Shown piece after piece: positions 26,288 to 35,050 of a stretch of DNA of 45,737 nucleotides. The notes below the pieces were generated by a model. It was not told the origin of the DNA, made no database searches, and worked only from the letters and a program-made list of their open reading frames with translations. Source of the stretch: JAJRRL01 sp047404195 (GTDB lineage: Bacteria > Pseudomonadota > Gammaproteobacteria > JAJRRL01); the NCBI GenBank assembly GCA_047404195.1, contig JBDOIU010000011.1:1-45737 (forward strand). Direction: 5' to 3'. The stretch's first letter is position 1; every line of letters begins with the position of its first letter. The position numbers were made by a program, and so were the translations under genes.

Positions 26288-27505
26288 ATGAAGTTACCTA
26301 AACTAACAGCTGCTACCCTTTCGATGCTCAAGAGTAAGGCTCCGAGAAGTTTACCTTTAAAGCAGTTATACAACATCATTTTGCTCGCTCCAGGAGGTGC
26401 TGGTAAAAAGACTTTTCTTGCTTCATTGCGGGGAGAGCTTATCGTGAACCTGGATGCAGAAGAGGACGCTGATGTGGTCAGTAATGACCTAACATTAAGC
26501 GCAACATCAGCAGGTCAAGCGAAGCTGCATTACGCTGACGTTATGCATAACGATTCAGGTTGTCGTTATTTTGTCATTGATATGCCCGCCTTGGATCAGT
26601 CCTCAGAAATGGCATTGTTCGCTAACAAGCGATGCATTTTACAGTTGCTGAGAGTAGGTGTTTTTAGGAAAATTTATGTGTTGTTACCCTCTGAGTTATT
26701 TCAACCGGCAGGGAGATTCCAGGGCATCAGATCTTACTGTGCATTTTTAGAGAGGTTGTTTACGCCTGCTGAAATAAAGCAGAGCGTTACCTTCATATTC
26801 AATGAGTCTTGTCTGCAAAGAAGGCCTAAGACGATAGCACAACGCGTCGCGTGTTTGAGGCAATACAGCAGTGCTTATGCGCAATCGGCTTACGATGCAG
26901 AGCGTCGATTGGCTGCTATGATGCAGTGTGTAATGACTGCTAATCATCTCACCTACTGTCCGTCTGATGCAGAATCAGTGGCGACGTGTCATCAACATAT
27001 CGTGTCGCAACAGGTTAACTTTAGATTCAGTGCATTGGTAAAGGACATTAATCTATTGCCCATTCAGCCATACTGTGAGATCATTGCACGTGATGGTACA
27101 CACTTGAGAGGAGTTTGTTTATCTATGGAGCAACAGACGACACACTTTCGTGCTCAGCTTGAACAGTGTATGCAAATAGGTGTCATAGAATCAGCTGATA
27201 CTATGATTGCTTCATATAGACAGGAAAGAAATACTTTTCAAGAGCGTTATAAAACGTTATTACAAACGATGCGCCAATATATCAAGTTGTTTCCAATGCT
27301 GGCAGCAAAATATCCTGTACTCAATGTTGTGTATGCGACATCAAAAAAGAAGCGCTTTATTTACACTGATACTGAAATCAGCAACCTAAGGCGACGGCTT
27401 GAGCGAGCGTCTACAAGAAATGAGCGCTTGGCGCCGACGAGCAGTGATAACCTGATTCAGAACGATGAAGCGAATGAATCTGTTCCATGTTGTTTCTGTT
27501 GTTAG
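26288..27505 (+). CDS. Divergent GTPase-like protein ending in CCFCC (putative effector)
   Basis: A 405-residue paralogue of the GTPase before it. ATG 26288 is eight bases from GGGAG (ATG 26282 is too close). The P-loop is ILLAPGGAGKKTF (Gly-Lys-Lys-Thr), G3 has decayed to VIDMPALDQ, and the shared block reads VLLPSELFQPAGRFQGI and FNESCLQRRPKTIAQR. A helical C-terminal half follows. The last residues are VPCCFCC: two terminal cysteines, as in Rab proteins that are geranylgeranylated by the host, with two more that could be acylated. Nucleotide binding may be weak or lost. It sits 19 bp after the first GTPase gene and 30 bp before msrBA, so the three genes probably form an operon. Confidence 0.65.
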   Translation: MKLPKLTAATLSMLKSKAPRSLPLKQLYNIILLAPGGAGKKTFLASLRGELIVNLDAEEDADVVSNDLTLSATSAGQAKLHYADVMHNDSGCRYFVIDMPALDQSSEMALFANKRCILQLLRVGVFRKIYVLLPSELFQPAGRFQGIRSYCAFLERLFTPAEIKQSVTFIFNESCLQRRPKTIAQRVACLRQYSSAYAQSAYDAERRLAAMMQCVMTANHLTYCPSDAESVATCHQHIVSQQVNFRFSALVKDINLLPIQPYCEIIARDGTHLRGVCLSMEQQTTHFRAQLEQCMQIGVIESADTMIASYRQERNTFQERYKTLLQTMRQYIKLFPMLAAKYPVLNVVYATSKKKRFIYTDTEISNLRRRLERASTRNERLAPTSSDNLIQNDEANESVPCCFCC

Positions 27506-27535
27506 ATCGGTTGTTCATAATAGGGAGAAAATTAA

Positions 27536-28366
27536 GTGACAAACTATACGGTTGCATGTGAACCAACGGCAATGGGTATATTGCTGCGTGCAGATACTGA
27601 AAGAGCAGGCACAGTGACTTTTCCTATTGCTGAACACAGCCATGGTCAGTTTATCTGTCGCGGTTGCGGTCAAGCTTTGTTTTCGGCGGAGCATCAGTTT
27701 GAATCACATTGTGGTTGGCCAGCATTTGATGCTGCCAACGAAGGTGCCATTACTGAGCAAGATGATCCTGATGGTCATCGTGTAGAAGTTTTATGTTCGC
27801 GTTGTCAGGGTCATCTTGGGCATGTTTTCCGCGGAGAAAGGCTAACAGAGAGTAATCAACGTTACTGTATCAATGGTACGGTATTGTTATGGGCTGAGCA
27901 TTATACAGGACGACAATTATCTTGTATTATCGTTGGTGCGGGGTGTTTTTGGGGTGTACAAGCACGTTTCGATGCTTTAGAGGGTGTATTTTATACCGCT
28001 GTTGGCTACACCGGAGGTCATTCTGAGCAACCAAGCTATCATGAAGTTTGTTCAGGGCGCTCTGGGCACACAGAGGCTGTGCAAATTTTCTTTGATGCAG
28101 AAATGATATCTTTCAGCACATTGATGGATGTTTTCTTTGACTGCCATACACCGACACAGGTCGATGGTCAGGGTCCTGATATTGGTCATCAATATATGAG
28201 CCGTTTGTTTGTCTTTGATGATCAACAAAGAAAGGGGGCGCATGATGCTATTCAACGCTGGCAAGTTTCACTACAGCAGCCTATCGTGACAGAAGTTTGT
28301 GATGCGACTGTGTTTTGGCAAGCAGAAGACTATCACCAGCATTATCTGCGTAAGCAGGCTCATTAA
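27536..28366 (+). CDS. msrBA: Bifunctional methionine sulfoxide reductase MsrB-MsrA fusion
   Basis: Repairs both stereoisomers of oxidised methionine. The MsrB domain comes first (1-125): zinc cysteines in CRGCG (41, 44) and CSRCQGHLGHVF (87, 90), and the catalytic Cys111 in QRYCINGT. The MsrA domain (130-276) has the catalytic GAGCFWG (Cys137), VGYTGG, YHEVCSGRSGHTE and DYHQHYL. No cysteine follows in the C-terminal tail, so the usual extra resolving cysteines of MsrA are missing. The GTG start at 27536 is eight bases after GGGAG. Fused MsrB-MsrA is known in other bacteria; its place behind two effector-like GTPases may reflect defence against host oxidants (inference). Confidence 0.95.
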   Translation: MTNYTVACEPTAMGILLRADTERAGTVTFPIAEHSHGQFICRGCGQALFSAEHQFESHCGWPAFDAANEGAITEQDDPDGHRVEVLCSRCQGHLGHVFRGERLTESNQRYCINGTVLLWAEHYTGRQLSCIIVGAGCFWGVQARFDALEGVFYTAVGYTGGHSEQPSYHEVCSGRSGHTEAVQIFFDAEMISFSTLMDVFFDCHTPTQVDGQGPDIGHQYMSRLFVFDDQQRKGAHDAIQRWQVSLQQPIVTEVCDATVFWQAEDYHQHYLRKQAH

Positions 28367-29174
28367 TCATTGCTAATATGTTGAACTGTCCGCAAAATCA
28401 CGTGCGTGCACATAATGATGCAGTGACTGCCACAGTCGGCTAAGGTTATGGATGTGTGGGCATTATAGGATTTAATCTTATAGTGATTGGTGCTGGCATA
28501 TCAAAGAAGTTGTTCAGTTGTATTGCCGCTGTAGTTAAAAACGATAAGTATGTGGATCACCTATGAACCACAGTACATGCATTGCTATCACTTAAATGAT
28601 TTATGTAAAAATAAAATCAAATTCATGTATCTGCGATTGTATTATCAGCTGGGCAATGATGTGTCTATGACATGGAATATGAATCGTTATGGGTTAAATG
28701 GTTTGGTGAAAATTATGATGTGTCAGCTAATTCGGATAATATGGTGTAAATGCATGTGTATGGTATGTCGGTGGCCTCCAATTGTCTTTGAATTGAGTAA
28801 AGCCTGGATAAAAGCATATTAGAACGAGACAACTTGAGCAAAGTACATTGATTAAAGTTGGCTAATTGAGTGCTCATAGTATCAGATGGGTTTTGTCTAG
28901 CCCCCATCTTAGTAAGCGATTTAGATAGAACTTTCTACTTATATCGTATGAGCGTGACACTATCAATGCGGCTTGTAAGTATATTGACCCGTCTTCATGC
29001 ATCATCATCCCGGCTATCGTGTGTCTAAGCTGTTTCTTTTGATACCTTCTTTACCTCTTGTTTAAATAATCTTGCCAATATTCGACGGTAGTACGTCTTG
29101 ACAGGTCAATGTTTATTGTGGAGGATAAGACTGCATACGAAAAACCTACCGACCAGCTATAAGGAGCATACCAG
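28367..29174. other. Gene-free stretch upstream of the reverse transcriptase
   Basis: 808 bp without a supportable gene; the 90-codon frame at 28550-28822 has no ribosome site and unusual composition. AGATGGG (28884-28890) pairs with CCCATCT (28903-28909) in a hairpin. A TTGACA lies at about 29098. If the reverse transcriptase acts with its own RNA, this is where it should be sought, but I see no retron-like msr/msd or group II intron structure by eye. Confidence 0.5.
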
Positions 29175-30281
29175 GTGGTTATCAAAGGACGGAGAAGTCA
29201 CGTAGTCATCCAAAAATGGTTGCAGCGACAACGCAAGCGCTTTCATCTGGTGCATGCTAATCATCCGATACGCGCATTTTGGTCCGAACACGAACAACTT
29301 GCCAACAAAATATCCTCATTGAACCGGGGGAGTTACCCTTTTGGGCCGATGAGGCAGTTAAGTTGTGCAGGTAATACGGCGCAGCTATGGCGTTTCTGGG
29401 ATCGTTTATTCATTCATTATCTCTATTTACGGATTAAACCTTGCTTTCCACATATCATAAGTGCTAGCTGTTATCATCTAAAAGGCCCCTCTACCATTAA
29501 GACCATCACCCAAAAAACATATCAAGCCCTTTCTGATCGATCTTATCGTAGGTTTTGTCGTCTTGACATTGCGTCCTACTACGCCTCAATCAATCATGAC
29601 ATCTTGATTAAACAAATCAAAAGCAGTTTTGATGATCCCTTACTCATTCATTATTTAAGCGCCATTATCACCACTGCGATTGACAAAGATGGCTGTATTT
29701 TTTTGCCCACACAAGGGATTCCTCGCGGCTCCAGTTTATCACCTTTCTTTGGTGCCCTCTATTTAACTCCGCTTGATCGGGCCTTTGAGAATAAAAAAGG
29801 GGGTTTTTACGTGCGTTACATGGATGATATTTTGATTTTCACTGAAACTGCAAGACAGTACCGCAAGGTAAGAAAAACACTGTTTAAAATTCTGAAGTCT
29901 CTCAAGCTCAGCTTATCGCGACATAAAAGTTGCTTTGGCAAGCTGGCTCAAAAAACATTTCATTATCTGGGCGTTCACTACGATGTGACGCGAATCCATC
30001 CTAGGCCCAGACATAGCCAGGTTCGGGTACGGCTACATAGCCGTACCCACCAAAGAGCCCTGGATAAGCACACGCTGATAAACCATGCAGTCAATCCTGC
30101 CACCTCACAGCGGTACTTAGCCAGATGGGCTACCTGGTGGCATCACCTGAATGAATTATCCCCCCGAAAGAATTTGACGCATTTATTATCTAAAGCATGG
30201 GAGGACGGTGCGTGGCATGCAGCCCGCCATATACCACCCTTGCTGGATGATAATCGGCGTGATTGGCTGTATTCAAGCTAA
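29175..30281 (+). CDS. Reverse transcriptase, group II-like, without maturase domain
   Basis: A 368-residue protein. GTG 29175 is eight bases after AAGGAG. It has the RT palm motifs: motif A RLDIASYYASINHDIL (Asp131), motif B TQGIPRGSSLSPFFGALYL (180-197) and the catalytic box VRYMDDILIF (215-218). The 130-residue N-terminal part and the ~150-residue tail (thumb, then RYLARWATWWHHL) carry no visible intron maturase X domain or endonuclease. It does not have the GxxxSQ form typical of diversity-generating retroelements. It belongs with solitary group II-like bacterial RTs whose roles range from mobile elements to phage defence; which, I cannot say. It ends just before the large multidomain gene, with no gap to speak of (62 bp to its chosen start). 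Confidence 0.88.
   Translation: MVIKGRRSHVVIQKWLQRQRKRFHLVHANHPIRAFWSEHEQLANKISSLNRGSYPFGPMRQLSCAGNTAQLWRFWDRLFIHYLYLRIKPCFPHIISASCYHLKGPSTIKTITQKTYQALSDRSYRRFCRLDIASYYASINHDILIKQIKSSFDDPLLIHYLSAIITTAIDKDGCIFLPTQGIPRGSSLSPFFGALYLTPLDRAFENKKGGFYVRYMDDILIFTETARQYRKVRKTLFKILKSLKLSLSRHKSCFGKLAQKTFHYLGVHYDVTRIHPRPRHSQVRVRLHSRTHQRALDKHTLINHAVNPATSQRYLARWATWWHHLNELSPRKNLTHLLSKAWEDGAWHAARHIPPLLDDNRRDWLYSS
30025..30048 (+). repeat. Perfect 11-bp inverted repeat inside RT gene
   Basis: GGGTACGGCTA (30025-30035), two bases, TAGCCGTACCC (30038-30048). It lies in the 3' part of the RT coding region, encoding the Arg/His-rich stretch RVRLHSRTH. It could form a strong hairpin in RNA or be a protein site. 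Confidence 0.9.
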
Positions 30282-30340
30282 CCACGGATATTTATGAACC
30301 CCTGTGTACAAGATCCGCAGGGACGAACAGGAGATGTTTT

Positions 30341-33300
30341 ATGTTCTTGATATTTTGCACAATACCCTACATCGATGGCCTTCCTGCCTTCGCCCCCGAT
30401 TCATACACGCAGTGCGTACTGGATTGCTTGCCCTCTCGTTGGCACGGTTGGCAGCGGTGGATGCAATCACTCAGCACAACCCACGATACTCATAGTTTGG
30501 GTTCCTGGCGCGCCCGGGACGCCTTCGGGGGCAGGCGGCAGTGGATTTACGACGCGCCGAAAACCGCGATCGACTGGGGCTTTCGAATGGATCGTAAATA
30601 TTTAAAATTTTTGAGGGATAATAAGCCGGCGCAGTTTTTAAAAGAAATGACCCCCAACACTCGACATGATGGGGCGTGTTTGGGTTTGGATTTAAAACAT
30701 CCTCACCACCAAGCGTTACGACGTGAGTTTCAAGCCGATGTGCAACATGTCTGTCGGGAAAAAGGTCTCTCAGAGCATCCTGCAATGACAAAAGAGGGTA
30801 TTGCAGAGGAGCAACAACGCGTCGCACGAGAAGAAGAGCGACGTATTGCAGAAAAGCAGCGCATTGCATGGCGAATACCAGACGTGCGCGTTGCACGACT
30901 CCCACAAGTCGTTGCCCTAAAGGAGCAACATGCCGAAGAGGTCACTAGTCTGAAGCAAGAGAAAAGTATATTGGAGCAAGAGAAGGCTCAGCTTAAGGGA
31001 AGGGTTGCTCGATTAAAAAACGAGAAAACCCAAGTTCAGATAAAGGTCACTAGTCTAGAGAAAGAGAAAAGTACATTACGGCAAGAGAAGGCTCAAGTTC
31101 AGAAAAAGGCTGCTAGCCTAAGGAGAGTGAAAATTCTAGCTCAGAGAGAGTGCACTCGTCTAGAGCGGGAGAAAAGTACACTGCAGAAGGATTCAGCGCG
31201 GGAGAAAATAATACTGACTTGTCAAATCACGGAATTAGAAGAACGTAATCGTGCTCTTTCGACAAAAGCTCATGATTTATACATCTGCACACAGGGTAAA
31301 AAAATTATGCTGGATCCTGTGGTTGCTGCTGATGGCGAGACCTACGAGCGCGAGGTGATTGAAGCCTGGCTACTGGAGCACACTACCAGTCCACATTCAG
31401 GTGAAGTGCTTGCAAATACTCAGCTTATTGCAAACAACGGGCTGCGTCGTCAAATCACACAGTTTTTGGATGCAAACCCAGCCCTGTGGGAGTCAGACTC
31501 AATCTATGTCTCAAAACGCTTGGCTGATAATTTGATTGCCGCTGTATCAGCCTGTAACATAGCAGAAGTTGAGCGCTGTATTGCTACAGATAGACGATTA
31601 CTAACTAGAATACTAACTGGTGACCAACATCTACTGAGACTGGCACTGTACAGCAGTCCTAAAGTCCTCTCAGCAGTCGTTGAGGCTTTAGGGGATAAAC
31701 TAGCTAACTTACCTGAAATGAAAACAGATGCAGGAGTCGGTTTTTTCCGTATGGCGGCACAAAGTCTAGGGTCTCCTGGGGCAGAGATCATTGCTAATGC
31801 CCTAAAATGGGGAGAGGCAGAAATTCAAGAACAATTTGCTTATGGGGTTGAAAATGACTTAATGGTTGTCTTTGCTTGTCTTAATCTGGGTGCAAACATT
31901 GAATCAGTAAACGCAGATGGTTCTAGACCACTGCATTTAGCAGTCACACGAGGCGATAGCCGCCTAGCGCAACTTTTGGTTGAGAGAGGCGCGAATAGAG
32001 CGGCTTTAAATGCGGCAGGTCATAGCTCCCTACACGTTGCTGCCATAGCAGGGCAAACCGCCATGGTTTCCTTATTAATTGAGACAAAGCCTGTTGATGC
32101 AAGCAAAGAGAGCGTTCCTTTCCTTGACCTATGTGGTACAGATCATTTAAGTCCACTGCATCATGCACTCAATGAATTAGAGCGTGATGAACACTTTGCT
32201 CTATTGCAACGTTTAGTGCAAGCTGGCGCTGATCTAGAAAAACCTCATCCGTTCACAAAAGATACAGCACTTCTGCAAGCAATACGTATGAATCACTTAG
32301 AAGCGTTCACCTTGTTACTGAATCGTCGAGAACGCCCTGCTGATATAACGGCTCAAGACGCTGCAGGTTTGAATGCCTTACACCTAGTCATTGAACTCGA
32401 ACAAACTGAACAGTTGACTGCTTTGCTTGACAAAGGTGCAGACCTTGAGTCTGTGACCCCTAAAACCAAAGACACGGCACTTTTACATGCGGTACGTAAA
32501 AACAATCATAAGTTGCTCAAGCAGTTACTGAGTTTCAAGCCTGACTTGAATCTTGAAGCAAAGGATGCTAAAAACCAAACTGCTTTACACCTTGCCTTCT
32601 CTCTTGGCCACATTGATTTAATACCAACACTGATTCAAGCTGGGGTAGATTTAGAAGCGAAAGATGACTTAGGTAATACAGCTTTATTACGTGCTGTAAT
32701 CGCTAAACGCCTTGATCTGCCTCAAGCGATGATTGAACGCACTCAGTCACCAGCAAAGATCACTGCGAAAAATAAATTACGTAACACGGCTTTACACCTT
32801 GTAGCCAGTTCTGGTAACGGTGACCAAGCAAAAGCGATGGCCGCTTATTTGTTAGAAAAAGGGGCCAGTGGATTTGCACGTAACACGGACGGTAAAAAGC
32901 CTGAAGACGTTGCTTTTGCTGCGAATAATGATGAACTGGCCGAGTTTATTCCAAAACACATGATGGCATTACAAATTAGAGCGCAGTCACCGCGTGCTGC
33001 AGCAAGCGTTGCGCCAAAAACTAAAAGAAGGCCTAAATCGAAACAAGGACTTATGGGAGAAATCATCAAGTTTGATGACACTGAGTTTAGAGACACGAAA
33101 GCGCATCGTTTAGGGGGGTCTTCTTTCTGTAGTGGCGTTTTTGAACGTCAGGATGGTACGCTTTATGTTGGGAAAAGTGATCATATTGCGACAGAAGATA
33201 GTGCTGAAGCTTATGCTTGTGCTGAAAAGATTGCACTGGATATGTATGCTTATTTTGGCGTCTCTGTACCCCAGACCGTATTGGCTAGATTACCGATTAT

Positions 33301-35002
33301 CTTTCCAGAAGGTGTACGGGCTACAGATTTACCGGACATAGGCAAGAACCGTACTCATACCATTTATCTCATGTCAGAGATCATTGCAGGCTTTCATGCT
33401 TGCACGGAAGTGCCTCAGTTTAGTGGGGGGGATCAGTTCATGCTGCAACTGCCCGGTCAGGCAGAACCCTTAGAAGTAATTAATTTTGGTCGTATGCTGG
33501 CAGTGGCCAAGATCATTGATGATCCAGATGTACTCGGCGCTTCAGCCACTAACTTTGTCTGCCAAATTGCCGGTAATCAAGTCAACTGTATTAAGATTGA
33601 TGCCAATGCTGCGTTTAATGAAAACCCTGCGCTGGAAGTCGGTCCGAGAGAAGTACGATTTGCGATGCAATCTGACTATCACACACTAAAAGTAGATGAT
33701 CTACCCATGTCTGTGAAAAAGGAGTTCATTGAAACCATTGTACTGTTTACCCAAATATCTATCAAAGACCTTACCAAGTTCTTTGTACGTCCAGGCACGG
33801 AGAACTTACTCAGTTTCAATGCAGGTAAAAACTTACGTGAGATGCCCCAACGCTTACTCAAGCGTCAAGCTATCTTTAAAGCAGAATATGCCAGAGAGTT
33901 ATCTGGCGTTAAAGTGCAAGGTGGGCATTTACAAGCCGTGCAAAGAACCAAAGTGTCTGAAGAAGATATTAGCAAAACCATGCATGTTCAAAAACAAGGG
34001 TTTGCACAAAGGCCGGAACCAGCTGCATCGGTAGCTGCTGAGCCTCCAGTACAATACACCATCAACCATAAAGACTTGCAGTATACTGAAAGAGACTGTA
34101 TTGGCTCAGGTAGCTTTGCGCAGGTTTATCGTGGGCTTTGGAAAGGCACTGAGGTAGCCATTAAGAAGCTAACGCTACAACAAGGCCTCTCGCTAGAAAC
34201 TGGGTGTGAGATGCGACAAGAAGCCGCCATCATGCGACGCTTAAATCATGCGAATGTTATGGCGCTTTATGGGATTTGTGTTGATCCCGGGCATATCAGC
34301 TTGGTGCTAAAATACCTCCCGAATGGTTCTTTATTCAAGATGGTCAATGACTTAACCAGACCACTTGATTGGCCGATGCGTTTGAAGCTTTCACTAGGTG
34401 TTGCCAAAGGCATTCAGTATTTACATATGCAAAAGATTATCCACAGAGATCTAAAAAGTTTAAATATCCTGCTGGATAAAGACGACACGCCAGTGATCGC
34501 TGACTTTGGTTTATCAAAAGTCAAAACGGAGACCCATGCAACGTTTGCTCAAACAAAAACGGCAGCAAGTTCAGTCGGTACGGTCTCCTGGATGGCGCCG
34601 GAGTTATTTAGGCTACGAGGTAAGCATACGAGAGCCAGTGATATCTTCGCCTTTGCCGTTATACTATGGGAATTGGCTGCGCGTAAGATCCCATGGTCTG
34701 ATTACGATACTGCTAATGATACAACTATCATGTCGTGGACCAAGGACGGTGAACGCAATACTATTCCAAAGAATACACCAAAACCATTTGCGGCATTGAT
34801 TGCACGCTGTTGGAGCCAGACTAGACGTGATCGTCCTAAAGTTGTAGAGATTACGAAGGCGTTAACTGCGATGCACTTGGAGGCAAAAACAGCGAAGGAC
34901 AGTGGCACGTTAGAGGCTTCACTCTGGAGTGAGCGGGCAGTAACTGCCCCTGACACTTTATCAGAGCCAAAAGCAGCCTCAAGCAGTGATGCATCTTGGT
35001 AG
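30341..35002 (+). CDS. Multidomain eukaryote-like protein: coiled coil, U-box, ankyrin repeats, two kinase-like folds (putative effector)
   Basis: A 1553-residue protein from ATG 30341, seven bases after AGGAG (ATG 30587, behind GGGG, gives 1471; the frame opens at TTG 30263 inside the RT gene). Order: a GC-rich start segment (1-82), a charged coiled coil (about 145-310), a U-box (about 312-379: KIMLDPVVAADGETYEREVI) as in eukaryotic E3 ligases, ankyrin repeats (about 525-870), a fold resembling HipA/PI3-PI4-kinase-type enzymes (about 920-1183: YVGKSDH, IIDDPDVLGASATNFV, IKIDANAAF), and a TKL-type protein kinase (about 1245-1510: IGSGSFAQVYRG, EVAIKKL, IIHRDLKSLNILL, ADFGLS, GTVSWMAPE). All key residues of U-box and last kinase are present. 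No signal peptide. It probably acts in host cytosol on ubiquitin and phosphorylation pathways. Confidence 0.85.
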   Translation: MFLIFCTIPYIDGLPAFAPDSYTQCVLDCLPSRWHGWQRWMQSLSTTHDTHSLGSWRARDAFGGRRQWIYDAPKTAIDWGFRMDRKYLKFLRDNKPAQFLKEMTPNTRHDGACLGLDLKHPHHQALRREFQADVQHVCREKGLSEHPAMTKEGIAEEQQRVAREEERRIAEKQRIAWRIPDVRVARLPQVVALKEQHAEEVTSLKQEKSILEQEKAQLKGRVARLKNEKTQVQIKVTSLEKEKSTLRQEKAQVQKKAASLRRVKILAQRECTRLEREKSTLQKDSAREKIILTCQITELEERNRALSTKAHDLYICTQGKKIMLDPVVAADGETYEREVIEAWLLEHTTSPHSGEVLANTQLIANNGLRRQITQFLDANPALWESDSIYVSKRLADNLIAAVSACNIAEVERCIATDRRLLTRILTGDQHLLRLALYSSPKVLSAVVEALGDKLANLPEMKTDAGVGFFRMAAQSLGSPGAEIIANALKWGEAEIQEQFAYGVENDLMVVFACLNLGANIESVNADGSRPLHLAVTRGDSRLAQLLVERGANRAALNAAGHSSLHVAAIAGQTAMVSLLIETKPVDASKESVPFLDLCGTDHLSPLHHALNELERDEHFALLQRLVQAGADLEKPHPFTKDTALLQAIRMNHLEAFTLLLNRRERPADITAQDAAGLNALHLVIELEQTEQLTALLDKGADLESVTPKTKDTALLHAVRKNNHKLLKQLLSFKPDLNLEAKDAKNQTALHLAFSLGHIDLIPTLIQAGVDLEAKDDLGNTALLRAVIAKRLDLPQAMIERTQSPAKITAKNKLRNTALHLVASSGNGDQAKAMAAYLLEKGASGFARNTDGKKPEDVAFAANNDELAEFIPKHMMALQIRAQSPRAAASVAPKTKRRPKSKQGLMGEIIKFDDTEFRDTKAHRLGGSSFCSGVFERQDGTLYVGKSDHIATEDSAEAYACAEKIALDMYAYFGVSVPQTVLARLPIIFPEGVRATDLPDIGKNRTHTIYLMSEIIAGFHACTEVPQFSGGDQFMLQLPGQAEPLEVINFGRMLAVAKIIDDPDVLGASATNFVCQIAGNQVNCIKIDANAAFNENPALEVGPREVRFAMQSDYHTLKVDDLPMSVKKEFIETIVLFTQISIKDLTKFFVRPGTENLLSFNAGKNLREMPQRLLKRQAIFKAEYARELSGVKVQGGHLQAVQRTKVSEEDISKTMHVQKQGFAQRPEPAASVAAEPPVQYTINHKDLQYTERDCIGSGSFAQVYRGLWKGTEVAIKKLTLQQGLSLETGCEMRQEAAIMRRLNHANVMALYGICVDPGHISLVLKYLPNGSLFKMVNDLTRPLDWPMRLKLSLGVAKGIQYLHMQKIIHRDLKSLNILLDKDDTPVIADFGLSKVKTETHATFAQTKTAASSVGTVSWMAPELFRLRGKHTRASDIFAFAVILWELAARKIPWSDYDTANDTTIMSWTKDGERNTIPKNTPKPFAALIARCWSQTRRDRPKVVEITKALTAMHLEAKTAKDSGTLEASLWSERAVTAPDTLSEPKAASSSDASW

Positions 35003-35016
35003 GAAGAAATGCTTAT

Positions 35017-35038
35017 CGCCCCATGACTTGATGGGGCG
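35017..35038 (+). terminator. Hairpin after the multidomain gene
   Basis: CGCCCCAT (35017-35024), six-base loop, ATGGGGCG (35031-35038), 14 bases after the stop. No T run follows directly, so termination is likely but not certain; it could also be an IS end. Confidence 0.45.
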
Positions 35039-35050
35039 GTAACTCCTTTT

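Noticed and set aside
28550..28822. 90-codon plus-strand frame before the RT
   Set aside because: No ribosome site; an excess of Met, Cys, Tyr and Trp typical of random AT-rich sequence.
28823..29174. Retron ncRNA upstream of RT
   Set aside because: I could not find the paired a1/a2 ends or the long msd stem by eye; left as an open question.
29175..30281. Diversity-generating retroelement
   Set aside because: Motif B reads SSLSP rather than the xxSQ form of DGR reverse transcriptases, and no template/variable repeat pair or avd gene was seen.
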